DNA of 64,000 nucleotides from Pseudoalteromonas spongiae UST010723-006. GTDB taxonomy: Bacteria > Pseudomonadota > Gammaproteobacteria > Enterobacterales > Alteromonadaceae. The notes beneath the pieces were generated by a model that saw only the letters and a program-made list of their open reading frames with translations, was not told the DNA's origin and did no database searches. The translations under genes and the position numbers were made by a program. Positions 55,113-64,000 of the stretch are shown one piece after another (the stretch's first letter is position 1; every line of letters begins with the position of its first letter). The stretch covers positions 1,364,001 through 1,428,000 of the forward strand of contig NZ_CP011040.1 of NCBI RefSeq assembly GCF_000238255.3. The letters run 5' to 3'.

Positions 55113-55976
55113 ATGTCTGTGCAACTGCCATCATTTACTAAAGCGAGCATTCCCAATGCGCCACGCGCTATCGCAAAAGGAAGCTCGTTAGCCGATCTAT
55201 TAAATGATAACGCCATTTGCTTTCTGGCGCGTAATATCGAACTTGTCTATGCCGAATTTAATAGCACGCAGTTTGTTGAAGCCTGTCGTTTAGCACCGAG
55301 TGATTTGGCATTAATGGCAAAAGGCCAATTTATCGCAGCTACGTTGCATCAATACCTTCCCGCACATTACCAAACTGCGATTGATATTTTATTACGTACC
55401 TTAATTGATGCTGACGAAAGCTCAGAAGAATTCGGACTGGCGGGCTTTTATTACTTACCTTTTAGCTTTTACATCGCAAACTACGGCTTAGATGCAAAAT
55501 ACAATGATGGAAGCGACCCGTTCGATGTATCAATGCAAGCGCAATATCAGCTTACTCAACGTTTTAGCGCTGAGTTTTGCATTCGGCCTTTTTTAATAAC
55601 GCAACAAGCGCGTACCCTTGAAACCCTGAATGAATGGCAATTTGATAGCAACCGACATATTCGCCGTTTAGTTTCAGAAGGTACTCGACCAAAGCTACCT
55701 TGGGGAAAACGATTACCTGCGATTATTAGCGATCCAACACCCATTTTACCCTTCTTGTGCCATTTAAAAGACGACTCCAGCTTGTACGTTAGGCGCAGCG
55801 TAGCCAATAGTTTAGGAGATATTGCCAAAGATCATCCGGAGCTAGTTTTCGATCTGCTTGATTCTTGGGTAGGTTCAGCTAACACTGAGCTCAAATGGCT
55901 TATTCGTCATGCTGTTCGTTACTATGCCAAAAAAGACCATGCTCGCGCACTGGCACTAAGAATTGCCGCTAAATAA
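55113..55976 (+). CDS. AlkD-like DNA alkylation repair protein (HEAT repeats)
   Basis: The 287-residue helical protein has the AlkD/AlkC family features: the ETLNEWQFDSNRHIRRLVSE block with its RRL pattern, GTRPKLPWGKRLP, and repeated HEAT helices ending LLDSWVGSANTELKWLIRHA. Relatives remove N3- or N7-alkylated bases without base flipping. The ribosome site is weak. Its activity is inferred from family only. Confidence 0.85.
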   Translation: MSVQLPSFTKASIPNAPRAIAKGSSLADLLNDNAICFLARNIELVYAEFNSTQFVEACRLAPSDLALMAKGQFIAATLHQYLPAHYQTAIDILLRTLIDADESSEEFGLAGFYYLPFSFYIANYGLDAKYNDGSDPFDVSMQAQYQLTQRFSAEFCIRPFLITQQARTLETLNEWQFDSNRHIRRLVSEGTRPKLPWGKRLPAIISDPTPILPFLCHLKDDSSLYVRRSVANSLGDIAKDHPELVFDLLDSWVGSANTELKWLIRHAVRYYAKKDHARALALRIAAK

Positions 55977-56092
55977 CACGCATCTTTGCTCATTAGCTAT
56001 ATTAATTGGTTCAAATAAGTTCTTTTCGTTGGTGACAACTCGCTAAACTCATTTATAGTGATGAGCTTAATGCCAGAGTTAGAGGTTTTACA

Positions 56093-57010
56093 ATGGATCA
56101 GATTACGTCGCTGCTTAACACTATAAATTCAGAATGTCGAAGCTTGTTTGGTCAAGGCCAAGTTGCAAATTACATTCCTGAACTTGCCAAAATTAAGCCT
56201 CAGCAATTTGCTATGGCGGTGCTCACTGTCGATGGTGAAATCTACACTACTGGTGATGCCAAAACACGCTTTAGCATTCAGTCTATTTCAAAAGTATTAA
56301 CCCTTTCGCTCGCGCTACAACGTTATGGCGAGTCACTGTGGCAACGTGTTGGTAAAGAGCCATCTGGCACCGCATTTAACTCGCTAATTCAGCTTGAGAT
56401 GGAAAACGGCGTACCGCGCAATCCATTTATCAACGCAGGTGCGCTTGCTGTATGTGACGCGCTACAATCACGAGTAAGTGCCCCACTGCATCATTATTTA
56501 GAAACGGTGCGTCAGCTTTCGGGCAATAGCAAAATTAACTTTAATAAATCGGTTTCAAAATCAGAGTTTAAGCATCGTTTTCGCAATGCGGCAATGGCAA
56601 ACTTAATGAAGTCATTTAATAACTTTGATAACGATGTAGACGCTGTGCTCAGTAATTATTGTAAATACTGCGCCATCGAAATGAACGTAGTAGAACTGGC
56701 TAAAACCTTCAGCTTTTTAGCCAATAAAGGGGTTTCACAAACCACAAAAGAAACCTTTATTTCACGTAAGCAAAACTCACAAATGAACTCTTTAATGTTT
56801 ACCAGTGGTTTGTATGATGCTGCGGGAGATTTCGCTTATCGTATTGGTATGCCGGGTAAATCAGGCGTCGGTGGTGCGATTTTAGCCGTTGTGCCTGAGC
56901 GTTACACTGTGGTTGTTTGGTCGCCTGAATTAAACCAATATGGTAACTCGGTGGCCGGCTTACATGCCCTAGAGCTATTTGCGAAAGAAATGGAAATACA
57001 GCTTTTTTAA
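56093..57010 (+). CDS. glsA: Glutaminase
   Basis: The 305-residue protein fits the beta-lactamase-fold glutaminase family. The catalytic Ser-x-x-Lys appears in FSIQSISKVLTLSLAL, and the PFINAGALAV, NYCKYCAIEMN and GKSGVGGAILAVVP motifs are in order. It hydrolyses glutamine to glutamate and ammonia. GAGG precedes the ATG. The 691-bp region downstream contains no gene. Confidence 0.97.
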   Translation: MDQITSLLNTINSECRSLFGQGQVANYIPELAKIKPQQFAMAVLTVDGEIYTTGDAKTRFSIQSISKVLTLSLALQRYGESLWQRVGKEPSGTAFNSLIQLEMENGVPRNPFINAGALAVCDALQSRVSAPLHHYLETVRQLSGNSKINFNKSVSKSEFKHRFRNAAMANLMKSFNNFDNDVDAVLSNYCKYCAIEMNVVELAKTFSFLANKGVSQTTKETFISRKQNSQMNSLMFTSGLYDAAGDFAYRIGMPGKSGVGGAILAVVPERYTVVVWSPELNQYGNSVAGLHALELFAKEMEIQLF

Positions 57011-57701
57011 AAGTCTATACATTGTTTTTGAAAAGTAAAAGCAAGAGCGTTCTGACATTTACTGTCTGTCTCTTCAGCAGTTTGTTTGGCATTTAGACGA
57101 AGCAGAGCGATTGTTGTGTCGTTATTTTACATCAATGAGCGATAAAGACTTTGTGCTCCTACAAAGTTACCTTATCCTACATCCATATAGGGCAACACAG
57201 AATAAGTGCCAAACAAGCGCAGCCTAACAGGTTCAATCCAAAGCAACGTCGCGATCAAAAAGCTTTGGATTAGAACACAATTTAAACCACAAAGGTTAAC
57301 ACGCTATTATGAGTTATCCGATTGCCCAATCGTCGACTGCTTCTAACGTAAACAAATTGCTTTGTATTTTAATAAAAAACAAAGTGAAATTACCAAAAAC
57401 CTTATAACTTGCTCTAAATGTAACAACCTTATTGTTCATATCTCGCGATGAATGTAAAAACCTCCAAAATAACATGGCTATACAGCCAACTGGTCACAGA
57501 GTAAACGTTGCTACTCTGGCCTATCAAAGATAAGTCAAACGGCGGCTAGCTCGCTTTCACTATCAAACTAACTGCGCATTTTAAGATTTAAATACGCAAT
57601 GCAATCGTATGTAATGCTTTTCAGCTTGTTTTATATTGTATACTTTAGCGTTTTAATATTAAAAATTACAAAAAACTGACAACATATTAAAGGAAATAAC
57701 A
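57011..57701. repeat. 691-bp gene-free region with a hairpin element related to the MITE-like unit
   Basis: TTGTTTGGCATTTA (57082-57095) and TAAGTGCCAAACAA (57204-57217) form a 14-base inverted repeat with one mismatch. The enclosed part holds CCTACATCCATATAGGG (57176-57192) followed by GCAACA, similar to the core and position of the hairpin in the 51454 element. Beyond it I see only AT-rich sequence up to the transporter promoter; no frame is convincing. Confidence 0.5.
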
Positions 57702-58937
57702 TTGAGCTCACCTAACCCAATTAGTCAAACCGCTCAGGTTGATGTTGGCAACACCTCAAACACTCAGTTTGCACTCGTTGCTTTAACTAGCCTCTTCTTT
57801 ATGTGGGGCTTTATTACTTGTCTTAATGACATTTTAATTCCCTATCTAAAAGAGGCATTTACCCTTAATTACACTCAAGCAATGCTTATTCAGTTTTGCT
57901 TTTTTAGTGCCTATTTTATTATCTCGCTACCTGCCGGTAAGTTAGTCGGGAAAATCGGTTATCAAAAAGGCATTGTGACTGGCTTAGCCATTGCCTGTGT
58001 GGGCTGTTTGTTGTTTTACCCTGTGGCAACCTCAGGCATCTATGCGCTTTTCTTAATGGCCTTATTTGTATTAGCCAGTGGTATTACGATTTTACAGGTC
58101 TCTGCAAATCCCTATGTCAGTGCGTTAGGTGACCCTAAAACAGCGCCTTCTCGTTTAACCTTAACACAGGCATTTAATTCATTAGGTACAACAGTAGCGC
58201 CATTATTTGGGGCGGCACTTTTCTTCTCTGCTGATAGCGCTAATCAAAGTCATGATGGTACCGCTGTACAGTTACCTTATTTAATTTTAGCTGCGTCATT
58301 GTTGGTACTCGCGCTTATCTTTTTAGTATTAAAGTTACCTAAAATCGCGAATCAAGAAACCCCTCAAGTTACTCAAGGCTCTGCGTGGCAACACAAGCAT
58401 TTAGTGCTCGGTGCTATCGGTATTTTTGTTTATGTGGGTGCAGAAGTGGCCATTGGCAGTACCTTAATCAATTACATTTCAAGTGCCAGTGCAACACAAA
58501 TGACTGAAGCCACCGCTGCCAAATACATCGCTTATTATTGGGGCGGTGCCATGGTCGGTCGCTTTATTGGTGCTGCCGTTATGCAAAAAATATCTGGCGG
58601 AAAAGTATTAGCCTTTAATGCGGCTCTTGCTATCGTATTGATTGTGGTATCAATATTAAGTTCTGGCCCTATCGCGATGTGGACAATGCTTGCTGTCGGT
58701 TTATGTAACTCAATTATGTTCCCAACTATTTTTAGTCTTGCGATTAACAACTTGAAAGAGCACACCTCACAAGGTTCAGGCATTTTATGTTTGGCTATCG
58801 TGGGCGGTGCCATTATTCCTGTTTTCCAAGGTATGGCCGCTGATACGATTGGCCTTACCCTCTCATTTATTATTCCTGCCGTATGTTACGTATTTATCGT
58901 ATTCTACGGTGTGAAAGGACATAAAACAGACGCTTAA
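57702..58937 (+). CDS. FucP/GluP-type sugar MFS transporter
   Basis: The start is TTG 57702 with AAAGGA about nine bases upstream. The 411-residue protein has 12 TM helices and the FucP family motifs [20 protein letters not shown] near the N-terminus and [19 protein letters not shown] in TM4-5. Relatives carry fucose, glucose, galactose or N-acetylglucosamine with H+ or Na+. No sugar-metabolic gene is adjacent, so the substrate is open. Confidence 0.93.
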   Translation: MSSPNPISQTAQVDVGNTSNTQFALVALTSLFFMWGFITCLNDILIPYLKEAFTLNYTQAMLIQFCFFSAYFIISLPAGKLVGKIGYQKGIVTGLAIACVGCLLFYPVATSGIYALFLMALFVLASGITILQVSANPYVSALGDPKTAPSRLTLTQAFNSLGTTVAPLFGAALFFSADSANQSHDGTAVQLPYLILAASLLVLALIFLVLKLPKIANQETPQVTQGSAWQHKHLVLGAIGIFVYVGAEVAIGSTLINYISSASATQMTEATAAKYIAYYWGGAMVGRFIGAAVMQKISGGKVLAFNAALAIVLIVVSILSSGPIAMWTMLAVGLCNSIMFPTIFSLAINNLKEHTSQGSGILCLAIVGGAIIPVFQGMAADTIGLTLSFIIPAVCYVFIVFYGVKGHKTDA

Positions 58938-58959
58938 GCGTTCCAAAATCCAGTACTTT

Positions 58960-58984
58960 AAAGGCCACATAATGTGGCCTTTTT
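58960..58984 (+). terminator. Terminator after the sugar transporter
   Basis: AAAGGCCACA and TGTGGCCTTT arms with a 3-base loop, followed by TTTTAT. Confidence 0.9.
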
Positions 58985-59012
58985 ATTTATCTTGTGCCAT
59001 CTTAAATTAGGC

Positions 59013-59147
59013 TGACACTTTCCCAACTAAAATTTGGAGAATGTCATGACACCTATACCTAAGAGAATTCGAAAAAATTATTCACTCACTTTAAAATTAT
59101 CAGTTTTGTACAGGCACAAAAAATTGACTGCTGTTAAAAAATATTAG
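59013..59147 (+). pseudogene. Possible insertion-sequence remnant with a 33-residue start of a transposase-like frame
   Basis: ATG 59046 with GGAGA five bases upstream opens a 33-residue basic frame (MTPIPKRIRKNYSLTLKLSV) that stops early. The charged start and RKNYS pattern recall the N-termini of IS3-type OrfA proteins. The upstream TGACACTTTCCCAACTAAAA could be an IS end. No matching right end is found. I hold this loosely; the rest of the 58985-59300 gap is AT-rich and empty. Confidence 0.25.
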
Positions 59148-59300
59148 ACTCAAAACCATACTGTAAAAAACATTGCTGCGCAAAGCCCACATAATTAAAG
59201 GCATACAGAGCTAATTTAAAAATGTTATTTAGCTTGGTTTGAAAAATGCATACAAACATAAAACCCAAACTGTATCGAACCAATTTAAAAAGTTAGCACC

Positions 59301-59615
59301 ATGAACAAACAAGCAAATATAGTGTATGTATTAAGTGGTTACGCAAAATGCGCAACAACGAGTAATGAGAAGTACAAACTAGGTAATAAACACTCTATCG
59401 GCCTGTTAACTACCGATAAAAACTATCAAGAAAATATCAAACAGCACAAAAACTTTATTAAGCAAAAAGGCTGGGAATCAATTATGTTTTGCATGGTGGA
59501 AGAAGTCGAAGATATTAACTCGTTATCAAATAGCGTGTTGATTTCGAGCTTTAATCGCGCACAAAAAAACGGCCAGTCGCTAGTGGTAAACGATCAGGCT
59601 ATTACAGTGCATTAA
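59301..59615 (+). CDS. Uncharacterised 104-residue soluble protein
   Basis: No family is recognised. It begins with a strand-like segment (NIVYVLSGYAKCATTSNEKY) and has an even mix of polar residues, without signal peptide or TM helix. The start ATG has only a weak AAAAAG site. It stands alone between the IS-like remnant and ybaN. Confidence 0.5.
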   Translation: MNKQANIVYVLSGYAKCATTSNEKYKLGNKHSIGLLTTDKNYQENIKQHKNFIKQKGWESIMFCMVEEVEDINSLSNSVLISSFNRAQKNGQSLVVNDQAITVH

Positions 59616-59787
59616 AACAAAGAACGTCAATGCGCTGTTGAAGACAAAGCTGCTCTCCATCTTGCGATAGAGTAACTTTATGAGACAAACCTTAAATCAA
59701 ACTTAAGAAATGAACTTTGTAAAATACTTAAGTTAATGTGCTGACATTAAAAGAGTTTACTTTTAATTTTGCGTTTATAAAAAGTGC

Positions 59788-59818
59788 AAAAGTACTGCTT
59801 AGTTAAAGCAATACTTTT
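59788..59818 (-). terminator. Hairpin at the end of ybaN
   Basis: AAAAGTACTGCTT and AAGCAATACTTTT arms pair with one G-T, 5-base loop. It overlaps the last codons and stop of ybaN and can end the heme operon. Confidence 0.6.
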
Positions 59819-60195
59819 GATGGTTTAGCTAAAATATACGAGCCCACCAACAACTTGATGCTGCCCACCACACAGGCGACCCAAGTTGCGGGCGAAAGTA
59901 CCAACAAAACACAAAAGCTAACTGCCATACCAAGCAATGCCATAATTTTCGCTTTGAACGGGATAACACGATATTGCTGCCATAATTGCAGCGTATGACC
60001 AAAACGTGGATGGTGCAGCAGCTTTTGTGCAAGCTTAGGAGAGGCTCTAGTAAAGCACGCCAAAGCGAGAATAAAAAATACCGTTGTTGGCATAACAGGC
60101 AGTGCCATGCCAATCACGCCAAGGGCGACAAACACGTATCCCAATACAAATAACAGGCTATTTTTATACGTCACTAAAGCGGCTTTTAAAATCAT
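59803..60195 (-). CDS. ybaN: DUF454/YbaN family small membrane protein
   Basis: The 130-residue protein has the DUF454 pattern: FVLGYVFVALGVIGMALPVM followed by PTTVFFILALACFTRASPKL and later RFGHTLQLWQQYRVIP. It has two to three TM helices. The family's function is unknown, but it is often beside heme genes. Its ATG overlaps the heme oxygenase stop (TCATGA), so it is translated with it. Confidence 0.93.
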   Translation of the reverse strand: MILKAALVTYKNSLLFVLGYVFVALGVIGMALPVMPTTVFFILALACFTRASPKLAQKLLHHPRFGHTLQLWQQYRVIPFKAKIMALLGMAVSFCVLLVLSPATWVACVVGSIKLLVGSYILAKPSKVLL

Positions 60196-60782
60196 GAGTA
60201 AACGTGCGCCTGAAAAGTTTGAAAGCGGCTAAAAGCTTGGTGTGCGCCATTAATTAGCGCATTTTCTTGCTCGTCATTGAGCTCAATCGTATCAATAACA
60301 TTTACCAGCTCGCGCCATGCACTGCCACGCCCTGCACCTGGGCCCGCTAAATAACGCGCACCATTGTCAGGGCTTACAGGTAATTTTGCCTGTGCTTGTT
60401 TACCCAGCATGGCAGCACCCACTTTTGAGCCTTCGACTACATATAACCAGCCTAATGCTGTGGCAAAGTCAGTTGAATCACTGATTTCAGGTGCTAAAAA
60501 GATGCGTGGCAACTCAGCTGCTAAATCAGCAAAGTCTTGCTCTAGCATGCCTAAACGACGGCGAGAGATTAAATCGTTAATAAGCTCGCTAAGCTCCCTA
60601 TGCTCGTACAATGCGCTTACATCTTTTAAGAAGTAATACTGCAAAGATAAAAACGCTAAATAGCTTTGATTATTGGCAAAAGGGTCGTGTGCCATAATGC
60701 TTTTATCAACATTATCATGCACATCTGCGGTGGCGGCTTTTAAATTTTGTGCACGCGAAAATGACGAAGTGACGGTGGTCAT
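60192..60782 (-). CDS. Biliverdin-producing heme oxygenase
   Basis: I start at ATG 60782, behind GGAGCAG. The 196-residue helical protein has the proximal heme His in LKAATADVHDNVDKSIM and the distal helix region LGWLYVVEGSKVGAAMLGKQ, as in HmuO/PigA-type enzymes. It opens imported heme to biliverdin, CO and Fe2+. It is 68 bp downstream of the heme receptor and overlaps ybaN, so the operon links uptake to iron release. Confidence 0.92.
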   Translation of the reverse strand: MTTVTSSFSRAQNLKAATADVHDNVDKSIMAHDPFANNQSYLAFLSLQYYFLKDVSALYEHRELSELINDLISRRRLGMLEQDFADLAAELPRIFLAPEISDSTDFATALGWLYVVEGSKVGAAMLGKQAQAKLPVSPDNGARYLAGPGAGRGSAWRELVNVIDTIELNDEQENALINGAHQAFSRFQTFQAHVYS

Positions 60783-60850
60783 AACTGCTCCGAAAAAGTA
60801 AAAATAAGTATCCAATAGCGCAGCAATGCGCTATTGGGCATAAAAGGTGT

Positions 60851-63568
60851 TTATAACTTTGCTTCTAAGCTAATGGTGATGGTTTGCCCAGGTTCTGGCA
60901 TAGCCACAATTGAACCCGTTGATACCTTGTATTGATCCGTTAAGTTGGTAACGGATAGATTGCTTTTTATGCTGTCGCTAATTGCGTAGCTTAGGTAGAA
61001 ATCAAGCTGGTAACCCGATGGAATATATTCCAATGTATTTACCGCAGTCCCCGATAAAAACCCACCTGGATGGTGTTTTTCAGAATGCTTTTTATAGGTA
61101 AACCCTAAATCAAGAGTATCGTCTAACAAGCTGGTGCCGATATTTGCAATATAGTTTTTATCGGCAGGAATTCTGAGCGGCGTTAAACTGCCCGAAAACC
61201 CAGTATCGTTGCATTTATCAACCCCTTCTGCGTTAGCAATTAGGCTTGAGCACATTTCAACATTGGCGTATTTGGTGTAGCTAAACTTGCCGTAGAGCCA
61301 TTCACTTTGGTAGTTAAAACCCAGCTCGGTACCCGGTAATTCGAATGAATCGTAGTTTGTGAATGAAAAGGTTTGATCCCACGACGGCGCATCTGGTTTT
61401 GTACTCGGTAAAAAACCCGTTGCTAACATGTCTTTGATGTTAGTGTAAAAATACTCGGCTGAAAGCACTAATTGATCGCCTTTAAACAGCACATCGCTAA
61501 ACTCACTTTCGATACCAATATCATAAGATTGGGTGTTTTCAGCTTTAACTGGGTAATCTGGCGAGTAGGAAAACACCTCGTTTGACACCGTTGACTCATA
61601 AAGATTTGGCATACGGTACGCATTACTGTATTTGGCTTTTACGCTTGTGTTATTAAACACATTGACCCGCGCTTGCAGCGTTGTATCGGTTTTAGCATCG
61701 AACGTTAGGGTTTCGCCCGTTTGATAATCATCATTAGTTGAATCGTGATGGTTAATGTTTAAAGTAAGCTCGACGGGTGCTAAATCGATTTGCGCATTGG
61801 TAAATAGCGCGCGCTTAACTTGCTTGCCGTGGCGCGATGTTGCCTTGTACTTATGGTCTTCCGGTAGCCAGTCTTTTTTGAAGTTATCTAACCAATCTTT
61901 ATGTGGCGCCAACTTCTCTTCTTGCCACGACAAACCATAAGTGAGCACAATTGGCATGTTAGCAACTGTAATGTATGAGGCATTAAGTAAGCTTGCACCA
62001 ATTCGGGTGTTGTTGTAACGGTGAAAATACTGCCCCGCATTTTGACCTAAATTACTGCCAAGTGCGTTGTACTGCTGAAGATTCGCACTGGTGCGCCATA
62101 CATTTACCGTGACATCCAAATACGGATTATTGCTCGGTAAGTAATGGTACAAAGCACTGGCACTATTTACCTTGGCTGTGCCTGGTTGCCATTGTGGCAT
62201 GGTTTCAACACCCTCTGGTATTTCTTCAGACATCCACTGCTCTTGACCATTTTCGTCAACTTCTTTCCAGAATTTAGTATCGCCTGCGCGCTGCTTATAC
62301 CAATACGATGCAAGCATTTCGCCTGCCACTTGTTGATGCAAACGCGTATTAACTTCCAGTGAGTGTTCTTTGGTAAAATCATACGTAAACTTTGCTAAAT
62401 AAGAGTCGCTTTCAAAGCTGGTGTTTACCACTTCACCATTTCTATTAACCGGAGGCGGAATAAAGAAATCATACGGCTCATCAACATATTTTGTCGGGTC
62501 TTCTTTTGATGGCACCCAGCGAATGTATTCTTTTACTTCTACAAATTCTTCAAAGCCGTTTTTACCCGCGAAGTAATTGCCAACTTCCTTTTTGCTATAA
62601 GCCACGACGGCTTGTAATTTATCGCCTTTAAATGCACCGGCAAGTGATACACCACCGCCGTTAAAATCGAGCGTATCGATGCCATTGGTTACTTCGTAAT
62701 AGCTTTGCAAGCCAAAGTTCTCTGGCACTTTAGGCGTTTTATTGTTGTTGTGAGTTTTTAACTTAACTAACGCGCCAAATGTTTCGCCACTTTTTAAAAT
62801 ATCATGCACACCTAAAGTGCGAATATTCACAGTACCGCCAATGGCACCTGAGCTATATGGTGATGCTTTGCTTGACGATCCTTTTTCAATATCTATGGTG
62901 CTGATTAGGTCTGAATCGATGTAACTGCGATCAGCTGAGCCCATATAGCCACGGTTGGTATGGGTTGATTGCAAGCTGCCATCAATAAAAATTGGTACGC
63001 GCCCTTCGCCGTGAACTCCGCGAATACCAATATCTAACGCGCCCGCTTCGTTACGAATATTATTCGCTTCAATGCCTGAAAATGTTGAGAAAATATCTGA
63101 ATTAGACAGACCACTTGAGCGCTCAATTTCACTGCGGTGCATTTGCAGCTTATTGCCCGTTACCGTGATCACTTCAATATTGGCTTTACTTGGTTCGGCC
63201 TTTGATTTTTGACTTTTTAGATCGCCATTAGGTTGTAAAGTATCAGCAGTTGTTTTAATCACAATATTGTTATTCACAATATGTGCGCTTAACTGGCTTT
63301 GTGCCAAAGTGATTTCAAGTGCGTTAAGCAAGCTCAGTTCGCCAGCAAGCGCTGGCGCTGTTAATCCCGTAAGCAACTTAGCGTCGGCAATCAAGTTCAT
63401 ATTCGCTTTTTCAGCCAAAGTGGTAAGGGTGTAAACCAGTGGCTGCTCAGCAAGGTTAAATTGATAAACTGACGCGCTGCTACTTGCCATGGTTGGCAAC
63501 GAAAGGCTAAGCCCAAGTGCAAATGCAAGCGGCGTCAATTTAGTTTTGATTGGCGAGTAAGTACTCAT
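60851..63568 (-). CDS. TonB-dependent heme receptor with STN domain
   Basis: The 905-residue protein has a signal peptide, an STN domain (about 33-105; LVYTLTTLAEKANMNLIADA), a plug (GIRGVHGEGRVPIFIDGSLQ), and a barrel with the heme-receptor motif YRMPNLYEST, similar to the FRAP/NPNL region. The barrel ends ISLEAKL. STN plus an upstream FecR fragment indicate surface signalling. The heme oxygenase gene downstream supports heme as ligand. Confidence 0.93.
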   Translation of the reverse strand: MSTYSPIKTKLTPLAFALGLSLSLPTMASSSASVYQFNLAEQPLVYTLTTLAEKANMNLIADAKLLTGLTAPALAGELSLLNALEITLAQSQLSAHIVNNNIVIKTTADTLQPNGDLKSQKSKAEPSKANIEVITVTGNKLQMHRSEIERSSGLSNSDIFSTFSGIEANNIRNEAGALDIGIRGVHGEGRVPIFIDGSLQSTHTNRGYMGSADRSYIDSDLISTIDIEKGSSSKASPYSSGAIGGTVNIRTLGVHDILKSGETFGALVKLKTHNNNKTPKVPENFGLQSYYEVTNGIDTLDFNGGGVSLAGAFKGDKLQAVVAYSKKEVGNYFAGKNGFEEFVEVKEYIRWVPSKEDPTKYVDEPYDFFIPPPVNRNGEVVNTSFESDSYLAKFTYDFTKEHSLEVNTRLHQQVAGEMLASYWYKQRAGDTKFWKEVDENGQEQWMSEEIPEGVETMPQWQPGTAKVNSASALYHYLPSNNPYLDVTVNVWRTSANLQQYNALGSNLGQNAGQYFHRYNNTRIGASLLNASYITVANMPIVLTYGLSWQEEKLAPHKDWLDNFKKDWLPEDHKYKATSRHGKQVKRALFTNAQIDLAPVELTLNINHHDSTNDDYQTGETLTFDAKTDTTLQARVNVFNNTSVKAKYSNAYRMPNLYESTVSNEVFSYSPDYPVKAENTQSYDIGIESEFSDVLFKGDQLVLSAEYFYTNIKDMLATGFLPSTKPDAPSWDQTFSFTNYDSFELPGTELGFNYQSEWLYGKFSYTKYANVEMCSSLIANAEGVDKCNDTGFSGSLTPLRIPADKNYIANIGTSLLDDTLDLGFTYKKHSEKHHPGGFLSGTAVNTLEYIPSGYQLDFYLSYAISDSIKSNLSVTNLTDQYKVSTGSIVAMPEPGQTITISLEAKL

Positions 63569-63599
63569 TGTGTCATCCGTATTTAATTTTCTTAGTTAT

Positions 63600-63628
63600 T
63601 AAAACGAATGAGAATGAGAATCCCTCAA
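63600..63628 (-). promoter_or_regulatory. Fur-like site upstream of the heme receptor
   Basis: The minus strand holds the repeat ATTCTCATTCTCATTC, rich in the GAGAATGAGAAT half-sites of Fur boxes. It lies 37-57 bases before the receptor start, in the gap after fecR. Confidence 0.65.
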
Positions 63629-63650
63629 TAAAATTACTGTTTTTTTGCAT

Positions 63651-64000
63651 TTATTTTTTAGAGCTAATAACTATCTGATTATTAATAATTTTAGCCTCGA
63701 CTGGTAACGCATGTGGCAACAAATTAACAAAGCCGTCTAGCTCAGATGCTGAAAAAACGCCCGATAAACGTAATTGTTCAGCGTGTGCATCAGTAAAAAT
63801 AACGTCGCGATTGTGATAACGCTTAAATGTGTGAAAGGCATTTAGCAAAGGCTCATTATTAAACACCAAGCGTCCTTGTTGCCACGCCCCAACATTGGCA
63901 TGTGCCATGGCATCACGCTTTATGCTGTTACCATTAATGAGTGCAACTTCGCCCTGATTAAGCACCACATTATGCTCATTCATTTGCACTGCCACTTTGC
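63651..64000 (-). CDS. FecR-type regulator, C-terminal part, cut by the window edge
   Basis: The frame is open to base 64000, so the start is outside. The visible ~116 residues hold the end of a FecR domain (QMNEHNVVLNQGEVALINGN) and the C-terminal STN-like region (LNAFHTFKRYHNRDVIFTDA to LSGVFSASELDGFVNLLPHA). It lies 82 bp before the heme receptor, the usual fecR-receptor arrangement. A FecI-type sigma gene probably lies further upstream, outside the window. Confidence 0.88.
   Translation of the reverse strand, partial: KVAVQMNEHNVVLNQGEVALINGNSIKRDAMAHANVGAWQQGRLVFNNEPLLNAFHTFKRYHNRDVIFTDAHAEQLRLSGVFSASELDGFVNLLPHALPVEAKIINNQIVISSKK

Overview
The window looks like chromosome of a marine gammaproteobacterium of the Alteromonadales, most like Pseudoalteromonas. 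The reasons are AT-rich DNA (about 40% GC by eye), gcvT-gcvH-gcvP in that order, several large TonB-dependent receptors carrying STN domains, a secreted subtilase with PKD and chitin-binding modules, and many lipoproteins and short-chain dehydrogenases. No rRNA, tRNA, CRISPR array or prophage is visible. Assignments come from reading the sequence and family knowledge; no database search was run.

Region by region. 1-4.8 kb is accessory: the start of an asparagine synthase leaving the window on the left, a REP-associated transposase (RAYT) bracketed by inverted REP-like ends and by a ~140-bp direct repeat, an abutting gene pair (DUF6575-like plus a Cys-rich protein) and a divergent membrane protein. 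4.8-11.4 kb is the glycine cleavage locus (gcvT, gcvH, gcvP) with a short GcvT-like paralogue lacking the catalytic acidic pair, divergent from a LysR regulator. 11.5-14.7 kb is an operon of an exported SDR, a nucleotide-transporter-like carrier and an exported methyltransferase. 14.9-17.5 kb is a LytS/LytTR two-component pair and a small membrane protein. 17.8-21.8 kb encodes a large lipoprotein fusing Ig-like repeats, an arylsulfatase-type domain and a YHYH domain, plus a small periplasmic partner. 22-23.8 kb has an SDR and an AraC regulator.

23.9-28.4 kb is a nitric oxide response unit: norR faces a small membrane gene, nnrS and hmp, and the gap holds a good sigma-54 promoter and two GT-N7-AC NorR sites. 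28.6-30 kb is an exported amidohydrolase. 30.2-35.1 kb is an RND efflux pair with its TetR repressor and two palindromic operators. 35.2-39 kb has two lipoprotein hydrolases (SGNH and alpha/beta) divergent from a CadC-like membrane regulator. 39-45.1 kb is a full surface-signalling iron uptake set (fecI, fecR, tonB, exbB, exbD, STN receptor); an identical spaced motif, TGATAC-N14-TTCGGTA, lies about 40 bases before both tonB and the receptor and is a strong candidate for the FecI-type promoter.

45.3-48.3 kb has the subtilase and an RDD protein. 48.3-51.4 kb is glutathione-dependent formaldehyde detoxification (LysR, frmA, fghA). 51.4-57 kb holds a MITE-like element and a run of small poorly known genes, a GNAT, an AlkD-like HEAT protein and glutaminase. 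57.7-59.6 kb has a FucP-type sugar transporter. 59.8-64 kb is a heme uptake unit (FecR fragment, STN heme receptor, heme oxygenase, YbaN).

The points most worth following up are the ECF promoter motif pair, the RAYT neighbourhood, the operon that couples a nucleotide-carrier-like protein to two exported cofactor-dependent enzymes, the sulfatase-YHYH fusion, and the uncharacterised gene pair beside the RAYT.
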